Positions 1-10,500 of a DNA stretch of 62,500 nucleotides are shown here, one piece after another. The notes under the pieces are model-generated. The model made no database searches. It was not told the origin of the DNA and saw only the letters and a list, made by a program, of their open reading frames with translations. The DNA comes from Symbiodinium natans (Eukaryota; Sar; Dinophyceae; Suessiales; Symbiodiniaceae): the NCBI GenBank assembly GCA_905221605.1, contig CAJNDS010001347.1:1-62500 (forward strand), written 5' to 3'. Both the position numbers and the translations under genes were made by a program. Positions within the stretch are counted from its first letter, which is position 1. Every line of letters begins with the position of its first letter.

Positions 1-480
1 TCCCTTCCCTCCTAGCCCCTCTCCGCCCCTGACAAATCTCTGGTTTGAGGGATTCGACCGTCACCTCCCCTGTCCACCCGCCGCGCTCCACCCTGCCTTC
101 CGCCCCAACCCTCTCACCAGAACTGGTCAAATCAGTCAGGCCCCCCGCCCCCACCCTCTCCCACTCCCACTCCCTAACCCTCCCACCAACCCTCCCCAGC
201 CCTCATCATTACCCCCTCCCACCATCGTGCACCATCCGACCGCCCCCCGCTCTCACCGCTCTCATCGCTTCTTCATCTCTATGCCCCCCAGTCCACCCCT
301 GCCTTCCGCCCCCAACTCCCTAATCCGACACCAACCCTCTACCGTCACCCCACCGCCGCCCCCCTTTCCACCCCCACCCACCCCCACCCCCCCCGCCCCC
401 GCCCCCCCCGCCTGCCCGCGCTCCACCCTGCCTTCCGCCCCAATGCGACTGTCTTGGGTCTGGGGTCGGCGGCACTGGCG
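1..480. repeat. Pyrimidine-rich low-complexity block
   Basis: C- and CT-rich sequence with repeated phrases such as CCACCCTGCCTTCCGCCCC (near 89, 300 and 425). Open frames here are Pro/Ser-rich because of composition and show no domain. No gene is called. Positions 480-900 are unique sequence in which I see nothing recognisable. Confidence 0.6.
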
Positions 481-917
481 GTAGCCATTAAATAACACTT
501 TAGGGACACCATCTGGTACAACCTTATGGCAAAACCTGCTTTTCTTGAGTTTGGGAGCGATAGGGCTTCAAAGATTTTAGGCTCAGAGGCCAGGGCGTTT
601 TTGGCATGTTCAGGACAAAGTCCCCTAAAGTCACCGTCAACCCTTACACCCCCCCCCCCTACAAAAGCCCTAGCCGCAAAGAAGCAGAATCAACGAGGGG
701 GAAGGCCCTCGCTCCCGCAGAAAAATAGAAAAATCGGGCTTAGGTTTGAGGGCATAAAACAGGGCTTACAGTAGATCAGATGAGGGCACCACAGGGATTC
801 TCCAAAAGCACTGGTGCAAGCCAACCCTAAACCCTAGGCCGCCCAAAGCCCTCGACCCTCAACCCCGTCATGAACCAAGCAAATGAGCCAGAGTAAGGCG
901 TGAGGCGTACCGTTTAG

Positions 918-1017
918 GGTCTAGGGTCGACGGTTTAGGGTTTAGGGTTTAGGGTTTAGGGTTTAGGGTTTAGGGTTTAGGGTTTAGGGTTTAGGGTTTA
1001 GGGTTTAGGGTTTAGGG
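918..1017 (+). repeat. Interstitial telomeric array (TTTAGGG)n
   Basis: About 14 nearly perfect copies. First of the many arrays that separate short unique islands; arrays occur in both orientations, so this is not one chromosome end. Confidence 0.95.
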
Positions 1018-1344
1018 CTCAGTGTCCCTCTATCCCACGCAGGCGAGATTATGGAGGCCTGGCGGTACATAGTGGCCGAAGCCTTTCGGGCTTGCCTGGC
1101 AGCCCTGGGAGTGCAAAAGCCCCTAAACCCTAAACCCTAAACCCTAAACCCTAAACCCTAAACCCTTTACCCTAAACCCTAAACCCGAAACCGGTACTAG
1201 GATACCAACCGCAAACCCCAAAACCATCCCGAAGCCCATGACGCTCAAACTCCTGAAACGCCCTTCAGGGTTTAGGGTTTAGGGCTTAGGGTTTAGGGTT
1301 TAGGGTAAAGGGTTTAGGGTTTAGGGTTTAGGGTTTAGGCCTAC

Positions 1345-1463
1345 AAGTCTCCACTCTCTAGGCGAGCCCATCTGCGGCGGAGCCGCGGGTAGAGATTCCG
1401 GTCGAATCCCGCCAGGAAGCAGCCCTCGGGCCTCTTCTGTAGAAATTTCAGCAGGGGGTCGTT
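1345..1463 (-). CDS. Exon-like island, unknown protein
   Basis: Minus-strand open frame containing LLKFLQKRPEGCFLAGFD, followed by a possible GTAGGC donor. No clear AG acceptor on its 5' side. The plus strand is also partly open, so strand is moderately supported. No family recognised. Confidence 0.4.
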
Positions 1464-1609
1464 GGGTGTAGGGTTTAGAACCCTAAACCCTAAACCCTAA
1501 ACCCTCAACCCTAAACCCTAAACCCTAAACCCTACTTAGGGTTGAGGGCTTTGGGGGGTTGTAGGGGATTTCAGGGCCTTCAGGGTTTAAGGGCTTAGGG
1601 TTTAGGCCT

Positions 1610-1682
1610 AAACCCTAAACCCTAAACCCTAAACCCTAAACCCTAAACCCTAAACCCTGAACCCTAAACCCTAAACCCTACA
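1610..1682 (-). repeat. Interstitial telomeric array (CCCTAAA)n
   Basis: About ten copies with one CCCTGAA variant; orientation is opposite to the array at 918. Confidence 0.9.
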
Positions 1683-2110
1683 CCACACTTAGGGTGTAGG
1701 GTTTAGGGGCTTCAGGTTCAGGGGTCTTCAGCTCATGCCGGGAACGAAAGTCTTGCAACCCTAAACCCTAAACCCTGAACCCTAAACCCTAAACCCTAAA
1801 CCCTAAATTTCGGGAGAACCGGCAAAAAACTCACAGCTGACAAATATAGGGTTGTTGAGGGAGGGGGATTCAAGAGGGCTCAGGGTTTAGAGTTTAGGAA
1901 TTAGGGTTAAGTGTTTAGGGTTGAGGGCTTGGGGTGACCCAAGGTTTCTGAATACTCCCCACTACTCCCTAAAGCTCCCAAAGCTTCCCTAAGGCTTTCT
2001 AGGACCCGAAAAAAACCAACAACGAACGAAACCCTAAACCCTTAAAAACCCTAGACCCTAAACCCTAGACCCTAAACCCTAAGCCCTAAGCCCTAAGCCC
2101 TAAACCCTAC

Positions 2111-2196
2111 GTCGGCAAACTTCTGAGACACCGACTCGGATGGCTCCAGCTCGCAGCAGTACATGTTCTCTGGCTCAGCCACACAGTCGACCTGTG
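2111..2196 (-). CDS. Exon-like island, unknown protein
   Basis: Minus frame with VDCVAEPENMYCCELEPSES, bounded by a CCCAG acceptor and a GTAGGG donor at the edge of the telomeric repeats. Acidic and cysteine-containing; no family recognised. Confidence 0.45.
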
Positions 2197-2202
2197 CTGG
2201 GT

Positions 2203-2370
2203 CTAGGGTTTAGGGTTTAGGGCTTAGGGCTTAGGGCTTAGGGCTTAGGGCTTAGGGCTTAGGGCTTAGGGCTTAGGGCTTAGGGCTTAGGGCTTAGGGC
2301 TTAGGGCTTAGGGCTTAAGTTTAGGGTTTAGGGTTTAGGGTTTAGGGTTTAGGGTTTTTAGGGTTTAGGG
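2203..2370 (+). repeat. Telomeric array with GGGCTTA variant block
   Basis: TTTAGGG copies flank about 14 uniform GGGCTTA units (2219-2315). The homogeneous variant block points to local unit amplification rather than random decay. Confidence 0.9.
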
Positions 2371-2510
2371 CTCCAAAAACCCTCAACCCCAAACCGCGAA
2401 GAAGCCCTGAAGCCCCTGGCTGAGTAGGATGCCGAGAGCCCTAACCCTAAACCCTAGACCCTAAACCCTAAACCCTAAACCCTAAACCCTAAACACTGAA
2501 CCCTTAAAAC

Positions 2511-2598
2511 AGCCCTGAATCCCTCATCTGAGTAGGAGGCTGCTACTTGCTGCATCTGCTGTGCCGAAGCCGTCACGACCTTGGCACCGTCTGCGGCG
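2511..2598 (-). CDS. Exon-like island, unknown protein
   Basis: Acceptor CTAAGTTCGCTCAG is followed by a frame reading AADGAKVVTASAQQMQQVAA, Ala/Gln-rich and helix-like. A GTTTTAAGG donor lies at the array edge. No family recognised. Confidence 0.5.
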
Positions 2599-2833
2599 CT
2601 GAGCGAACTTAGATGGGTGAAGGGTTTAGGGTTTAGGGATTTAGGGTTTAGGGTTTCAGGCTCGGGATTCAAGGTTTGGGGCATGGTGCTTGGAGGTGAG
2701 GGTTTAGGGTTCATTGGGGCTGAAGGTTTGGGGCCTAAGGGTTCGATTTTGCGGGCTTCGGGTTTAGGATTCAGGGTTTAGGGTAACTAGGCCCAAGAGG
2801 AAACTGGAAATAAAAGGATACTTAGGGTTTAGT

Positions 2834-2915
2834 AGCGAGATGACGGCGGCTTCTATGATTGAGCTCGTTTTGTTCCGCTGTTTGACGGATGTTCGGCTGC
2901 TTGCCATGTTTAAGG
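2834..2915 (-). CDS. Exon-like island, unknown protein
   Basis: Minus frame with SRTSVKQRNKTSSIIEAAV after a CCCAG acceptor. The plus strand is also open and protein-like, so strand rests on its neighbours. Confidence 0.35.
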
Positions 2916-3064
2916 CTGGGTTGGAGCTTGGGTTTCGGGTTTCAACCCCCTAAACCCTAAACCCTAAACCCTAAACCCTAAACCCTAAACCCTAAACCCT
3001 AAACCCTAAACCCTAAACTGTTCGGGTTTCGGGTCTACGGCACCACACGTAAGCCGGAAAAAAC

Positions 3065-3146
3065 CTGAACCATCGCATGCCACGAAAAGCCTCACCCCAG
3101 TCACCAGTCATAAGCTGCCTCTGCAGCCTCTGGTCAAAATATGTGG
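3065..3146 (-). CDS. Exon-like island, unknown protein
   Basis: Minus frame with FDQRLQRQLMTGDWGEAFRG, ending at CAG|GTTTTTT (GT donor) and starting after AAG. Amphipathic, normal protein composition; may be the same gene as the HNH exon just upstream. Confidence 0.5.
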
Positions 3147-3324
3147 CTTAGGGTTGAGGGTTTAGGATTTAGGGTTTAGGGTTGCGTGCGCACCGAAGAA
3201 GTCGGGCACAAGACGCGAAGCTTGACATTGGCAACGTCGAAAGAGCGCTTTCTCCCCCTGGAACCTCAAAGGCAAAGTCGCCCCTAAACCCTAAACCCTA
3301 AACCCTAAACCCTAAACCCTAAAC

Positions 3325-3447
3325 CCTCCAGTCCATGGTGTCTCAGGTGGGCTGCCCGGGGCATGGCCCTCAGGTTACCACTGCGGTTGTCGCTGGGTGT
3401 GTGGTCGATGTGGTGGATGTGGAATGGTGAGTGTGAGTGCAGTGGAA
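3325..3447 (-). CDS. Exon encoding an HNH-type nuclease motif
   Basis: The minus frame reads HIHHIDHTPSDNR, then NLRAMPRAAHLRHHG. This is the pattern of HNH endonucleases (HHxD, 8-10 residues, NR..NL, then HxxxH). The exon ends GGAGG|GTTTAGGG, so a telomeric array supplies the GT donor. HNH domains occur in homing nucleases, retroelements and many phage or bacterial proteins; the rest of this protein could not be assembled. Seen: the motif; inferred: a nuclease. Confidence 0.6.
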
Positions 3448-3956
3448 CTTAGCTTTGGAGTAGACCCTGGAAAAAAAGTACATACTTTTTTGGTATAAGT
3501 AGCTATTATAGGAACCCAGAACCAAAAACAAGTATTAACGTGTAGTACTCAAAAACCCAGGGAAGGGTGTAGGTCACCCCACAGTTGTCGGTGGAACCGG
3601 GATTCTCTCAATACATCTTCAACGTGTCACGCCCGATTTGGCAACCCAACGTGGCGCTCGGATGTGCTAATGTCGGGGTGTTTCGTATTCAATATTGGGC
3701 TAGGGCTTCTTTAGGGTTTAGGGTTTTGGGTTAGGCGCAAATAAATAAGCACCCACCCACCCAACAAAAAAATGGTGGTTTGAAGGCTCCTTGGTCCTTG
3801 ACGGGGATTGAGCCAGTGGCTTCTTGTAGTTTGGGAGAGTTCACTACTATGGTTCTTTTTTTGAGGGGGGTAAGCTGAACAGCGAGCGACGTCGAAGGGC
3901 CCCCGTAAACCCAAAACCCCAAACTCAACCCTCAACCCTCAACCCTCAACCCTAAA

Positions 3957-4072
3957 CCGAATCCTAAACCCTAAACCCTAAACCCTAAACCCTAAACCCT
4001 AAACCCTAAACCCTAAACCCTAAACCCTAAACCCTAAACCCTAAACCCTAAACCCTAAACCCTAAACCCTAT
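3957..4072 (-). repeat. Interstitial telomeric array (CCCTAAA)n
   Basis: About 16 near-perfect copies. Confidence 0.95.
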
Positions 4073-4619
4073 ACCGAACCCTAACATCTCTGTCAGTTAA
4101 TAAAGCCCGAAGCATGTGATCCTCGGCTGCCAGGTGACCAAAGTCTCTGTGGGGCTGCCATATCAGGGTTTAGGGTTTAGGGTTTAGGGTTTAGGGTTTA
4201 GGGTGTTCAAGGAGCTTAGGGTTTAGGACTTAGGGCTGCTCAAGGGTGTTGGGCTTAGGGCTTAGGGTTTATAGGGTTTGAGGGTGAGGGTTTAGAATTC
4301 TGGGTTTGGGGTTTTAGGGCCCAGGACATGTGATAAGGGTGTTCTCTTCAAACAGGCGCCCTACGCAACCTTGACGCCAAACCCTCAACTCTAAACCTCA
4401 AACATAAACCCTAACCCCAAACACCCTAAAACCTAAACCCAAACTCCCTCAACCCTAAATACCCTGAACCCTCAACCCTAAACACCCTACACCCTAAACC
4501 TTAAAACCTAAACCCTAAACCCTAAACCCTAAACCCCCCAAAACCAACCCCCTCCTCATGTGAGCTGAGGGTGACACCAGCAAGGCCAAGAGGAACATGA
4601 CCTTGAGTTGCTTTTGCGT

Positions 4620-4631
4620 TTTTTTTTTTTT

Positions 4632-4662
<31 letters not shown>

Positions 4663-4672
4663 GCGGGGGGGG
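4620..4672. repeat. Poly-T/poly-G tract
   Basis: About 22 T are followed by a G-run broken by one C, directly before a TTTAGGG array. May partly reflect sequencing or assembly difficulty. Confidence 0.8.
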
Positions 4673-5949
4673 CTTAGGGTTTAGGGTTTAGGACTTAGGG
4701 TTTATAGGGTTTAGGGCTTAGGGTTTAGGGATAGGGCAGAAGAAGCTAGGGTTTAGGGGGGCTTAATTAGGGTTTAGCAGGGCCTTACCGACCCTGAACC
4801 TCAAATGGTCTTGGGATGCAAGGTCCAAGCGTTCTGGCTCTAGGGTTTAGGGTTTGGGGTTTAGGGTTTGGGGTTTAGGGTTTAGGGTTTAGGGTTGGGG
4901 CTTAGGGCACAAAACCACTCAATCCTAAACCCCTTTCCTTGCCTTTTCGTCGCTCATAAGTGCCCTTGTTGAGCCCAGAAGTCCGAAACTTTAGCCACCC
5001 GAAGCCCGAAACCCTAAACCCTAAACCCTAATCCCTAAACCCTAAACCCTAAACCCTAAACCCTAGCCCGAAACCCTAAACCCCCATGGCCTGGCCTCGA
5101 GTTTGCGAGTTCGCAGCTGAGAAGCGCGTATTGGCTGGCCGCGGGCGCGCGCGAACCCCTCAAACCTAAACCCTAAACCCTAAACCTAAACCCTAAACCC
5201 TAAACCATAAACCTCAACAGACCCCGGAAGTGCTGTTGCTGACACTGAGGCCTGCTTTCTATGCTCATGACAACCACCGGTATCCACCATCTTCCTAGAA
5301 ACATCTGGCCATGATAAGCATAAGACAACAAAATCAGAATCAAAGGCAATTTTAAAGAAAACAGTAGAACGAACAATAGTCAGAATGATAGGCATGAGTG
5401 GTATCATCGGCACTGGATCGACCAAAGCTGCGACAACCCGAGATGCTGCAGGGCTCAGGGTTTGGGGTTTAGGAGTCCAGGGTTTAGGGTGGCGGCTTAC
5501 AGGTTCCCAACTAGTTGGCCCTTGTATTGACTTAGGGATCGTTAAAAAAGGGTCCCCAAACCCAAGGGTACAACCTTAGGGGTTCCGAGGCAAGAGTCCC
5601 TGATACCCCAAGGGTTTAGGGTTTAGGGTTTAGGGTTTAGGGTTTAGGGTTTAGGGTTTAGGGTTTAGGGTGTAGGGTGTAGGGTTTAGGGTTCCAGACC
5701 CTTGTTGCAACTGCTCTTGGTGCAGAGAAGTTGGGTCACCTGTACGAAGCTCACACGGAAGTGGCCACCAGATGAACCCATCGTGTGGTAGTGCCTTGGG
5801 CATTGGGCGCCACATGAAACCTCGATCATCTAACCGTACACAACGACACTTGCCAGTAAGGCAGATGATATGGACCGTTATACCCTAAGCCATAAGTCTT
5901 ACACTCCTTTCCAGTGTAGACAATCCCTGCTGACAAGCGTATGCAACCC

Positions 5950-6097
5950 TAAACCGTCAACCCTAAACCCTAAACCCTAAACCCTAAACCCTAAACCCTA
6001 AACCCTAAACCCTAAACCCTAAACCCTAAACCCTAAACCCTAAACCCTAAACCCTAAACCCTAAACCCTAAACCCTAAACCCTAGCCCTAAACCCGA
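5950..6097 (-). repeat. Interstitial telomeric array (CCCTAAA)n
   Basis: About 20 copies. A mirror-image TTTAGGG array begins about 85 bp further on. Confidence 0.95.
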
Positions 6098-6180
6098 AAA
6101 ATCTCTGGGTTTCATGTAGAATTCATGGGAGGATGAACCCATGCAAGGGCTTAGCCTTGCCGAGGATGGACATTGTGGGG

Positions 6181-6304
6181 TAGGGTTTAGGGTTTAGGGT
6201 TTAGGGTTTAGGGTTTAGGGTTTAGGGTTTAGGGTTTAGGGTTTAGGGTTTAGGGTTTAGGGTTTAGGGTTTAGGGTTTAGGGTTTAGGGTTTAGGGTTT
6301 AGGG
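6181..6304 (+). repeat. Interstitial telomeric array (TTTAGGG)n
   Basis: About 17 perfect copies, convergent with the CCCTAAA array that ends near 6097. Confidence 0.95.
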
Positions 6305-6313
6305 GTCCTGCAC

Positions 6314-6372
6314 ATCTGCGCAGATCACAAAAAAGCTGCGGGCCCATATCTGGGTCCTCTAACAGCAAGGCT
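6314..6372 (-). CDS. Exon-like island, unknown protein
   Basis: A strong acceptor (GATTTTCTTACAG) precedes a frame reading LLLEDPDMGPQLFCDLRR, ending at a GTGCAG donor. No family recognised. Confidence 0.5.
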
Positions 6373-7218
6373 CTGTAAGAAAATCAGAGACCCGCAAGGG
6401 CTCATGAAGTTCGAGAACTGTACAAGTTTGCGCAAAATTGGGGGGGGGGGGGGGGGGGAATCCCTTACGTACCCAACTAAACGCGATAATCCATACTATC
6501 GGACTCCTAAGAAGGGTAGTTACCCCTTATGTTCCGACCCCCCCCCGATGAGAAACCGGCGCCCCTCCTTTCAAAGGGAAGGTAACCACCGACAAACGCA
6601 GCCTAAAGCTGCACAGCCTAGGCTCTCTTCGCCGAGAGCTGCTTTAAGAAGATCTCCTTCATTTCCTCTGGCACTTCACACCTCTGCTCGGCGTCTGCGA
6701 CCTCGAGGGCAGAGAGAACTGGCGACTGAGGGTTTCGGGTTTAGGGCTTATAGGGTTGTGAGTGTTGGGTTTGAGCCCCGAACCCTAAATCCTAAACCCG
6801 AAAGCCGAACGCCTTCACAGGAACATCAAACTCGCCACCTCTCAGTCAATCGAAAAGAAGTCAGTGCAAAAAACCTGAGCACCCTGAGTTTGAGGTTTAG
6901 GGGTGTAGAGGCATAGGGATTCTGGGTCCATCCTTCGGGTTGACCGGGCTTAGGGCTTAGGGCTTAGGGTTTAGGGTTTAGGGTTCAGGGTTCAGGGTTT
7001 AGGGTTTAGGGTTTAGGGTTTAGGGTTTAGGGTTAGCGTTCAAGTAGGTAGGGCATTCTGGGAAGGAGGTTCCCAACATATGCAATCGGTGCCGTGCGGT
7101 GTCCCGGCCTCCCCCGGCCCCTACACACTCTAGACCCGTACCAGGTTGCCAGTGCCCGAAGCCCGAATTACAGAAGTCAAATGCCATGAGGTTATGAGGT
7201 TGGTTTAGGGATTGGGGC

Positions 7219-7320
7219 TTGGGACGTTCCCCCTTATACTAACAGTCCTTAATAAGGAGTAAAGTACTCCCTATTATAATCCCAGTTAGGGACTGTTAGT
7301 ACAAGGGTGAACATCCCCAG
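7219..7320. mobile_element. Family II inverted-repeat element, copy 1
   Basis: Termini GGGACGTTCCCCCTTATACT and GTACAAGGGTGAACATCCCC are inverted repeats with inner arms AACAGTCC / GGACTGTT. About 100 bp, non-coding. Related copies lie near 7880 and 52080. Confidence 0.75.
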
Positions 7321-7360
7321 ATGAGGGCCATAAACCCTAAACCCTAAACCCTACACCCTA

Positions 7361-7657
7361 ATGTTGAGCCCTCTTTTGTGTGGGGGCACCCCCCCCCCCC
7401 CCCGAACCGTCGAGGCTGGATTTGTCCCTGCTTAGACGCTCCCGGGGGTTTATACGGTTTTAATCGGGAGGAGTTTAGAGAAGTTTAAAAGGGGCGCGAT
7501 GCCCGGTAATCTTTTTTAAACCCGCGCCGCGTGGAATTTTCTTACGGCGCCCGGACGATTTGCCTTTAAAGAGGGACCCCCAAACAGTCAGCGTGTCCTG
7601 AATAACACAGCCATATTGACTTTATAGAGCAGGCCGCTACTAAACCAGGTCCAACAT
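7361..7657. mobile_element. Family IX element inserted in telomeric repeat, copy 1
   Basis: Runs from ATGTTG to CAACAT and is flanked on both sides by TA inside CCCTAAA repeats (CCCTA before it, TAAACCC after it). It contains a C15 tract and no gene. A second copy at 43911 has the same ends and the same phase in the telomeric repeat. Confidence 0.65.
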
Positions 7658-7699
7658 TAAACCCTAAACCCTAAACCCTAGACTGCCTCTTTCACGCCA

Positions 7700-7797
7700 C
7701 AGGGGGAACTAGCGCTCGAAATTGCGATTCCTGGCCGAGCGTCGCTCATCATCTCGCAGTGCACTGTGACGCGCATCGTTCCCAGCAGCGCCTAGTG
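7700..7797. CDS. Exon-like island, strand unresolved
   Basis: Plus reading: acceptor CTTTCACGCCACAG, then GELALEIAIPGRASLIISQC and a TAG stop. Minus reading: MRVTVHCEMMSDARPGIAIS, also open. Either could be real; neighbouring exons favour minus. Confidence 0.4.
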
Positions 7798-7877
7798 GGA
7801 TGTAGATAGGGTTTAGGGTTTGGGGGGGGGGGGGGTTCAGGGTTCAGGGATTTGGGGCTTTTAGGCGCCAAATGGGA

Positions 7878-7990
7878 TGTAGGTTGGGATGTTGCCCCTT
7901 ATACGAACAGTCCTTAGTCGGGATTCTAATAGGGGGTACTATAATCCCGATTAAGGATTGTTGGTGTAAGGGGGAAAATCCCAAGATGTA
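7878..7990. mobile_element. Family II inverted-repeat element, copy 2
   Basis: GGTTGGGATGTTGCCCCTTA ... TAAGGGGGAAAATCCCAA with inner AACAGTCC / GGATTGTT arms. Confidence 0.75.
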
Positions 7991-8040
7991 GGGTTTAGGG
8001 TTTAGGGCTTTGGGGCTTTTCGGTGCAGCTAACAACACAT

Positions 8041-8176
8041 CGTTGCCCGCCTAGTTACTAGACAGACTGAAGAAGAACCTTTGCTCTCTCATGGTAGCGA
8101 AGAGGACGAAGGAATCTTGGAGAACCTTTCAGTTGGCTTCAAAATGGATACCCTGGCTGATCAAGGAAAACCATGA
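8041..8176 (+). pseudogene. Plus-strand 3' gene fragment
   Basis: Open frame with TEEEPLLSHGSEEDEGILEN and a TGA stop at 8174-8176, strongly acidic and protein-like; the minus strand is closed here. It is followed by about 300 bp of unique, more AT-rich sequence (to 8490) resembling a 3' UTR. No 5' end is visible, so it is probably a truncated retrocopy or a terminal exon. Protein unknown. Confidence 0.45.
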
Positions 8177-8728
8177 TCGAGGCTACTTCTCTTGCCGATG
8201 GGTACCGCTTGTTAAGCGCATGCTCCAGAGTACACAACACAAGAAAATGCTTCATCGGCTTTTGGCAAAGAAAGACTTGCACAAAGTCATTTGTCATATC
8301 CGTGCGCGAATTGTGCTCATGCTATGTGCACGCCAATAGAATGCAGCAACATGGCCACGACTCTTTGTACAAATTAATCGTGAGGGTCTGTTTGTTCTAT
8401 TGTGTTTCCCGTGTCATCTATGTCTACATTCTCTTCATACGAAGACCGCACAAAGTGAAAGAAAGGGGATTTAAGATTCCAGGCTTTTGAGCGTCTTGGT
8501 TTTGGGGCCTTATGTGGTTGAACGACTGGTAGGGTTCTTTAGCTGGCCTGGCTGAGGGTTTAGGGTTCTGGGTCGAGGGTTGAGGGTCTAGACCCAAGAG
8601 TAGCCTAGGAATAGAAAGGGTGCCCTTTTTGGTCTAAACGGGCTTTTAAGGGAAACTAAACCCTAAAAATAGGAAAAAAAGGGGCCTGCTCTGGGTTCCA
8701 GGGATGAAGGGTTGAGGTCTCAGGGTAG

Positions 8729-8857
8729 GCCTAAACCCTAAACCCTAAACCCTAAACCCTAAACCCTAAACCCTAAACCCTAAACCCTAAACCCTAAACC
8801 CTAAACCCTAAACCCTAAACCCTAAACCCTAAACCCTAAACCCTAAACCCTAAACCC
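8729..8857 (-). repeat. Interstitial telomeric array (CCCTAAA)n
   Basis: About 18 perfect copies; its right end forms the GT donor of the minus-strand exon at 8856-8906. Confidence 0.95.
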
Positions 8858-8906
8858 CTGTCGCCTTATCAGAGGCCAGGATAGAGATCTGGTCCTGCGG
8901 CGATAT
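8856..8906 (-). CDS. Exon-like island, unknown protein
   Basis: Acceptor GCTGTTTTCAG, then ISPQDQISILASDKATG, then the donor GG|GTTTAGGG given by the telomeric array. No family recognised. Confidence 0.5.
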
Positions 8907-8935
8907 CTGAAAACAGCTACATTGGTCCCTTGGTA

Positions 8936-9150
8936 TGGGCCCTTAAAGGGGACCCCATATATACCTACTATTAGGAACTGTTAATAAGTTTAGGGTTTAG
9001 GGTTTAGGGTTTAGGGTTTGGGGTTTAGGGTTAGGGCTTAGGGTTTTAGGGTATATGCCCCGTATAGACCCTGCACAACTCACGGCCCATACTTCGCAAC
9101 CCTTTAACGGGAGGTAAGGCACCATGTAAAACCATCCTTCGAGGGAATTG
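8936..9150. mobile_element. Family VI element interrupted by telomeric repeats
   Basis: The flanks (TATGGGCCCTTAAAGGGGACC on the left, GGCCCATACTTCGCAACCCT on the right) match the element near 21147-21283 read in reverse. A TTTAGGG array (about 8989-9053) sits between the two halves. Confidence 0.6.
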
Positions 9151-9936
9151 TGTTCAAGGATTGATTGTGAGGGTTCTGAGGGTTGGGTTTAGATGTTTAA
9201 GAGTGCTGAGGGCTTCTGGGGGTGGGGATTTAAAGACGCTTGAGGACTTCGGGTTTTTAGGGCCTTTAGGGCTTTAAACTTTCTTCGGCAATCAAACATT
9301 TCTCTGGATTTGGATTCCGGCAGCCTCCCAATTCCGCACCGGGTGACAAAAGTGAGCGTCTATGGAGTTTGCGCATTAAACACCCAAAACCCTAAACCCT
9401 AAACCCTAAACCCTAAACCCTAAACCCTAAACCCTAAACCCTAAACCCCCTAAACCCCAGGGTTACTTTCCAAACAAGGCCTGTATGAAGTTTCTTCGAA
9501 TTAGGGCCTTTTATGGGTCCTGAGCTTCGGAGGCCCTAAACCCTAAACCCTAAACCCTAAACCCTAAACCCTAAACCCTGAACCCGAAACCCTAAACCCT
9601 AAAACCCTAAACGGCAACCTTTATATACTTACACGCTCTATCAAGGTGTGGGCCCCCTACAGCAGAACCCTTGAAGGAAGGTAAGGGAGCAAATGCAACG
9701 GCCAGGCCTCACTGCACCCAGAAACTCCGATGTTTTGCCGAATCAATCTCGGAAACCCAAAATCCTAAACCCTAAACCCTAAACCCTAGACCCTAAACCC
9801 TAAACCCTAAACTCTAAACCCTAAACCCTAAGCGTTCATGTCGTCCTTCCCAGGAAGAAGCCTGACCGATGTTGCGTGGCGACCGGTTTAGGGTGCAAGG
9901 ACGACGATGGATTCTTGCTTGGGCCAAAACCCTAAA

Positions 9937-10162
9937 CCCTAAGCCCTAAGCCCTAAGCCCCAAGCCCTAAGCCCTAAGCCCTAAGCCAAAAGCCCCTAAG
10001 CCCCTAAGCCCCTAAGCCCCTAAGCCCCTAAGCCCCTAAGCCCCTAAGCCCCTAAGCCCCTAAGCCCCTAAGCCCCTAAGCCCTAAGCCCTAAGCCCTAA
10101 GCCCTAAGCCCTCAGCCCTAGGCCCTAAGCCCTAAGCCCTAAGCCCTAAGCCCTAAGCCCTT
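9937..10162 (-). repeat. Variant telomeric arrays, CCCTAAG and CCCCTAAG
   Basis: CCCTAAG heptamers give way to about ten CCCCTAAG octamers, then heptamers again. A G-for-A change has spread through whole blocks. Confidence 0.9.
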
Positions 10163-10199
10163 TGCCGTTCACAGATTCAATGCTGGCTCCTCGAAGCTT

Positions 10200-10500
10200 G
10201 CGGAGGCTTGGCTGCCGCAGGCATTCACCACCTAAGGAGGGGGTAGGGACGATATTATAAGGGAGATGTAGGGGTTAGAGAGCTCAAGGGACGAAAGGAG
10301 GGACCCTCACAAGGGACCTTAGGGGCATTTAAGGGCTACTTGGGGCCTACTTAGGTATATCGGGACTATATCAGGTATGTACGGGTGATATAGGGGGAAT
10401 AAGATTAAGGGCCCCTTCTAGAAGTCCCTCCTTGTACCCCTTAAGTAGCCAAAGGTTCGTGCCGTATGGCCCCTTCCTTGACGCTCTATCCCTTAACCCC
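10200..10500. other. Unique stretch with partial inverted repeat
   Basis: GC/AT-mixed sequence with loosely matching arms (GGAGGGAC ... GTCCCTCC; GGGCTACTT ... AAGTAGCC). Likely another short element. No exon called. 10500-11100 holds only degenerate CCCAAAA/CCCTAAA-like repeats. Confidence 0.4.
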
